DNA from: Clostridiales bacterium
Lineage (GTDB): Bacteria > Bacillota > Clostridia > Peptostreptococcales > Anaerovoracaceae
Direction: 5' to 3'
DNA: 50,595 nucleotides
Assembly: GCA_022773945.1 (NCBI GenBank)
Contig: JALFNS010000001.1
Span: 1-50,595 of the forward strand
Made by a program: the position numbers and the translations under genes
The notes under the pieces: generated by a model
What the model saw: only the letters and a program-made list of their open reading frames with translations
Databases searched by the model: none
What the model was told of the DNA's origin: nothing
Part shown: positions 48,529 through 50,595 of the stretch, in pieces
How the letters are laid out: each line of letters begins with the position of its first letter
Numbering within the stretch: the first letter of the stretch is position 1

Positions 48529-48880
48529 TCTCCATTTCCTTCTCCTTATCCTTTTCCTTCTCCGTTAGTTTTGAATTCAACCCAGCGGTTGTTTCTTCTC
48601 TCGGATATTTCCTGGCATTCTGATTTCCAATAGGCGCCCCGCCTTTTTTACCGTTTTCACGACTCGTAATCTGCCGTTTTATAGATCGGTCAATAACCGG
48701 GCGTATTGCGGTAAACAGCGCAACTGCACTGCCTTTGTTTTCTATGGGCAACTCCCAATTAAACGCATACCGCAAAATATAATCATAAAATGCCAGCCTC
48801 TCGGGATCAGGAAGTATTTCACCCGACTCAAAGAAAGACTTGAAGAAATAGAACTGACTTACCTCCTCGTGCTTCTCCAT
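48446..48880 (-). CDS. Phage-type replication protein (small DnaD/DUF6291-like)
   Basis: A 144-aa protein with a helical N-terminus (FYFFKSFFESGEILPDPERLAFYDYILRYAFN), then DRSIKRQITSRENGKKGGAPIGNQNA, a basic Gly-rich stretch common in small replication-initiation proteins of phages and islands, and a Lys/Glu-rich tail. It directly precedes the DnaC-like gene, the usual order of initiator then loader. Family name is tentative. Confidence 0.6.
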   Translation of the reverse strand: MEKHEEVSQFYFFKSFFESGEILPDPERLAFYDYILRYAFNWELPIENKGSAVALFTAIRPVIDRSIKRQITSRENGKKGGAPIGNQNARKYPREETTAGLNSKLTEKEKDKEKEMENGETDRNNLKENDGRYGGPNIDLNRLY

Positions 48881-48883
48881 AGG

Positions 48884-49078
48884 CTATGCCCTCACATTAA
48901 AGTAATCAAGTAATGCATCCAGATTGAATACGTATTTGCTCCCAACACGTCTGCTGGGGACAAACCCTTCAGTAACAGCCTTCCTGATTGCCCATTTCGT
49001 GATTGCTGTTCCTGGATCCATTTCCTTAATTTCTTTATACGCCGTCTCCATTGTTCTTATTCGTAATGTGTTGCTCAT
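48884..49078 (-). CDS. Excisionase-like HTH protein
   Basis: A 64-aa protein with a MerR/excisionase-type winged helix: KWAIRKAVTEGFVPSRRVGSKYVFNLDALLDYF. Such proteins bind next to att sites and steer the integrase towards excision, or act as small repressors. It is divergent from the integrase gene and starts the leftward replication operon with three bases before the next gene. Confidence 0.75.
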   Translation of the reverse strand: MSNTLRIRTMETAYKEIKEMDPGTAITKWAIRKAVTEGFVPSRRVGSKYVFNLDALLDYFNVRA

Positions 49079-49175
49079 GTTCCTGTCCTTTCACTCGAAA
49101 GTTGCGATGTTAGTGAAAATACGTATATGTAATGAGTTATTCGAATCAAGAACATACATTCGGATTTGCCCAATA

Positions 49176-49204
49176 TTGACGAACTGGTGTTCTTCAATTA
49201 TAAT
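49176..49204 (+). promoter_or_regulatory. Promoter of the integrase gene
   Basis: TTGACG (49176-49181), 17 bases, TATAAT (49199-49204): near-consensus, 58 bases before the integrase start codon, in the 183-base divergent gap between the excisionase-like and integrase genes. Confidence 0.8.
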
Positions 49205-49261
49205 TGTGGTAAGCATTGTTGTAAAGCAGTATTTTTAAATTTTGTTTGTGAGGTTTAAATT

Positions 49262-50557
49262 ATGGGATGGATTGAGAAGGATGGAACTAGATATTTCAGA
49301 TTTACGAAGACTGTAGGTCGCACCTTGAATAAAAATGGCGTTGAGGTTCCTGTTAAAAAGGAATTCTATGGTCGAACCAGGAAAGAAGCTGAGCAAAAGT
49401 ATCATGACTATGTTTCAAAGGCAACTGCCGGCTTATCAACAGACCGCCTGTATTTTGGAATACTGTCTGAAGAATGGATCAGCAGCTTTTTCATGCATGA
49501 CCCTAACTTGAAAGGCAGTACGAAAGCTCAATACCTGGCAAACTGGAACAGGATTATCAAGTCGGCCCCGTTCTATAATTATCCTTTGGATTCTGTTAAA
49601 CCCAAAACTATTCAAAGTCATTATAACAATTTAGCGGCTCAAGGCGTGCCTGGTGATTCTATTCGGCTGGCCAATCTCCTTATGAAACGTTTTTATAAAT
49701 ATGTGGAGGTTGAATCGCTTGGAAGAAATGTAACTGCCAGTCTTGTGATACCAAAAGCACAGCACACCGGTGAAAGTCAGGATATTGTTGTATGGGATGA
49801 TGATGAGATTCTTAAGATTTTTAATGGTTTTGATAAGGCAGATTCGCGGTTCAGATTCAAGCTGCTGATTGTTATTGCTTACTATACAGGCTGCAGAATC
49901 GGTGAGATACTCGGACTTACTTATGATGACATATCTGATAATACTCTGAGTGTTTCCAAACAACTTTCAAGAGATTTTGAACTGCTGGACGATGGAACGA
50001 CTAAGACTGTGTATAAGATTAACACACCTAAAACCAGAAATTCCATTCGCTTGATTCCACTTAATGAAAATGTCACAGCCGCACTTAATGAACATAAGGC
50101 ATGGCACTTTGAAGAACAGCTTAAGAACCACTACAAATCAGACTATATTTTCACTACTGCATCAGGCAAGCTTTATGATCCTACAAATATCCGCACAGCC
50201 CTAAACAGGTACTATAAGAAAATTGGTGTAGAGGCAAAGACAATTCATGCATACAGACATACTTTCGGTACAAATTTATGCCGTCAGGGTGTCCCGATTC
50301 AGACAGCTTCAAAGCTAATGGGACACGAGAGTATCAGTACGACTGCGCGATATTATGTTAATGTTTCACTGCCCGAAAAGGCGGCAGCTATTGCTGCTTT
50401 GCGTTCTCCTGAGGAAAACTGTGCTCAAAAAGTCGGGAGAAAGTCGGGAAATGAAGAATTTTCTCTCGATTCCGAGCAAATAAAAAAGCTTGAAACCGTT
50501 GAAATTTCAAGCTTATTGGCACCCCCACTCGGAATCGAACCAAGAACTAATCTTTAG
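49262..50557 (+). CDS. int: Tyrosine-type site-specific integrase
   Basis: A 431-aa recombinase. Residues 1-60: arm-binding N-terminal domain (IEKDGTRYFRFTKTVGR). 65-165: SAM-like core-binding domain. 175-380: catalytic domain with R212 (TGCRIGEIL), H329 and R332 (IHAYRH), H355 (LMGHES) and the nucleophile in TTARYYVNV (Y364). The last codons run through the att core, giving LAPPLGIEPRTNL, which is antisense to the tRNA-Arg 3' half; the stop codon is contributed by the tRNA sequence. It is located next to the tRNA, as usual for tRNA-targeting islands. The ribosome site is GTGAGG. Confidence 0.95.
   Translation: MGWIEKDGTRYFRFTKTVGRTLNKNGVEVPVKKEFYGRTRKEAEQKYHDYVSKATAGLSTDRLYFGILSEEWISSFFMHDPNLKGSTKAQYLANWNRIIKSAPFYNYPLDSVKPKTIQSHYNNLAAQGVPGDSIRLANLLMKRFYKYVEVESLGRNVTASLVIPKAQHTGESQDIVVWDDDEILKIFNGFDKADSRFRFKLLIVIAYYTGCRIGEILGLTYDDISDNTLSVSKQLSRDFELLDDGTTKTVYKINTPKTRNSIRLIPLNENVTAALNEHKAWHFEEQLKNHYKSDYIFTTASGKLYDPTNIRTALNRYYKKIGVEAKTIHAYRHTFGTNLCRQGVPIQTASKLMGHESISTTARYYVNVSLPEKAAAIAALRSPEENCAQKVGRKSGNEEFSLDSEQIKKLETVEISSLLAPPLGIEPRTNL
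50431..50449 (+). repeat. Putative right arm-type integrase sites
   Basis: Two AGTCGGGA copies 11 bases apart (50431 and 50442), inside the last codons of the integrase, 68 bases from the core. They match the left-end pair in sequence, spacing and strand. Function is inferred. Confidence 0.5.
50487..50514 (+). terminator. Hairpin next to the att core
   Basis: AAGCTTGAAA and TTTCAAGCTT form a perfect 10-bp stem. In the fossil copy at about 38917-38941 the equivalent bases change on both sides (GGAAT with ATTCC), keeping the pairing. It may be a structural part of the att site; it is inside the integrase reading frame, so a terminator role is uncertain. Confidence 0.4.
50517..50555. repeat. 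Right attachment repeat (att core), overlapping the tRNA 3' end
   Basis: Identical over 39 bases to 39060-39098. It spans the tRNA-Arg(CCU) gene from the 3' side of the anticodon loop to CCA. It is both the end of the integrase reading frame and the end of the tRNA gene, on opposite strands. Confidence 0.93.
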
Positions 50558-50591
50558 GAGAGATTTGTTATATCCATTTAACTATGAGGGC
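50517..50591 (-). tRNA. tRNA-Arg (anticodon CCU)
   Basis: On the minus strand a complete 75-base tRNA: acceptor GCCCTCA with TGGGGGT, D arm GTTA-AATGGATA-TAAC, anticodon arm AATCT-CTCCTAA-AGATT (anticodon CCT), four-base variable loop, T arm CTTGG-TTCGATT-CCGAG, discriminator G and encoded CCA. First acceptor pair is a G-U wobble. It decodes the rare AGG codon. The integrated element ends in its 3' half, restoring the gene. Confidence 0.95.
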
Positions 50592-50595
50592 ATAT

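Larger units (their letters stand above)
39099..50516. mobile_element. tRNA-Arg-integrated element (satellite/IME-like island), about 11.4 kb
   Basis: The interval between the two 39-bp att repeats. It contains, from the right: tyrosine integrase next to the tRNA 3' end, excisionase-like HTH, replication-type protein, DnaC-like loader, then a cargo operon of SPFH, membrane, TIR-ferredoxin, TIR-DUF6273 and HEPN-like proteins. Base composition is more AT-rich than the left 38 kb. No relaxase, conjugation, capsid or terminase gene is visible, so it is a non-autonomous island, possibly mobilised by a phage or conjugative element (inference). Confidence 0.9.

Noticed and set aside
39099-50516. Complete prophage or conjugative element
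   Set aside because: No terminase, capsid, tail, lysis, relaxase or coupling-protein genes are visible; only integration, excision and replication-loader genes.

Overview
ORGANISM. The window looks like the chromosome of an anaerobic, amino-acid-fermenting Clostridia member. The evidence is a lysine-fermentation locus (lysine 2,3-aminomutase, 3,5-diaminohexanoate dehydrogenase, 3-aminobutyryl-CoA ammonia-lyase, the first codons of a lysine 5,6-aminomutase subunit), a butyrate-type CoA-transferase, a biotin-dependent acyl-CoA decarboxylase set and low-GC Gram-positive style signals. The left 38 kb is moderately GC-rich; the block from about 39.1 to 50.5 kb is visibly more AT-rich and is a mobile element. 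LEFT REGION (1-8 kb). A leftward lysine operon runs kdd, kamA, a P-loop protein, a MutS-like ATPase, kamD (cut by the window edge). It starts at a near-perfect sigma-54 promoter. kal is transcribed rightward from a second sigma-54 promoter. Between them lies their likely activator, a sigma-54 AAA+ protein whose N-terminal sensor half is a degenerate copy of the pathway enzyme Kdd. Three copies of a 16-bp palindrome (GAAC-N2-AATT-N2-GTTC type) sit upstream of the two promoters as probable activator sites. MIDDLE (8-38 kb). Ordinary chromosomal genes: an RsuA/RluB pseudouridine synthase; a PadR-DUF1700-DUF4097 operon; a CoA-transferase; dusB-coaX; a decarboxylase operon without its membrane beta subunit; glyA; a chain of STAS-kinase, membrane protein, tilS, ftsH and a PucR-type regulator; a secreted Ig-like protein with a MerR regulator; a phosphate module (sensor kinase, response regulator, DUF47 protein, Pit transporter); a giant MMPL/YhgE-like fusion with a TetR regulator; an isolated 28-codon gene with its own promoter and terminator; a Cys-rich DUF5714-like protein; and a Phd/RelE toxin-antitoxin pair. 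Two convergent intergenic gaps (12.36-12.57 and 36.91-37.19 kb) carry six copies of a constant-length element: CTGACAA and TTGTCAG arms enclosing 22-23 variable bases. RIGHT REGION (39.06-50.59 kb). An 11.4-kb integrative element sits in the 3' end of a tRNA-Arg(CCU) gene, bounded by 39-bp direct repeats. It has a tyrosine integrase next to the tRNA, an excisionase-like HTH protein, a small replication-type protein and a DnaC-like loader. I see no conjugation or virion genes. Its cargo is one tight leftward operon: SPFH/zinc-ribbon protein, four-helix membrane protein, zinc-ribbon/TPR/TIR protein fused to a two-cluster ferredoxin, zinc-ribbon/TPR/TIR protein with a membrane anchor and a DUF6273 domain, HEPN-like protein, and a 36-aa relic or microprotein. 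The operon has its own promoter, a tetranucleotide repeat tract and a terminator-like hairpin in its leader. A TIR plus HEPN plus SPFH operon on a tRNA-borne satellite is best read as a candidate stress- or phage-response (defence) system. This is the most interesting object in the window, followed by the Kdd-derived sigma-54 regulator.
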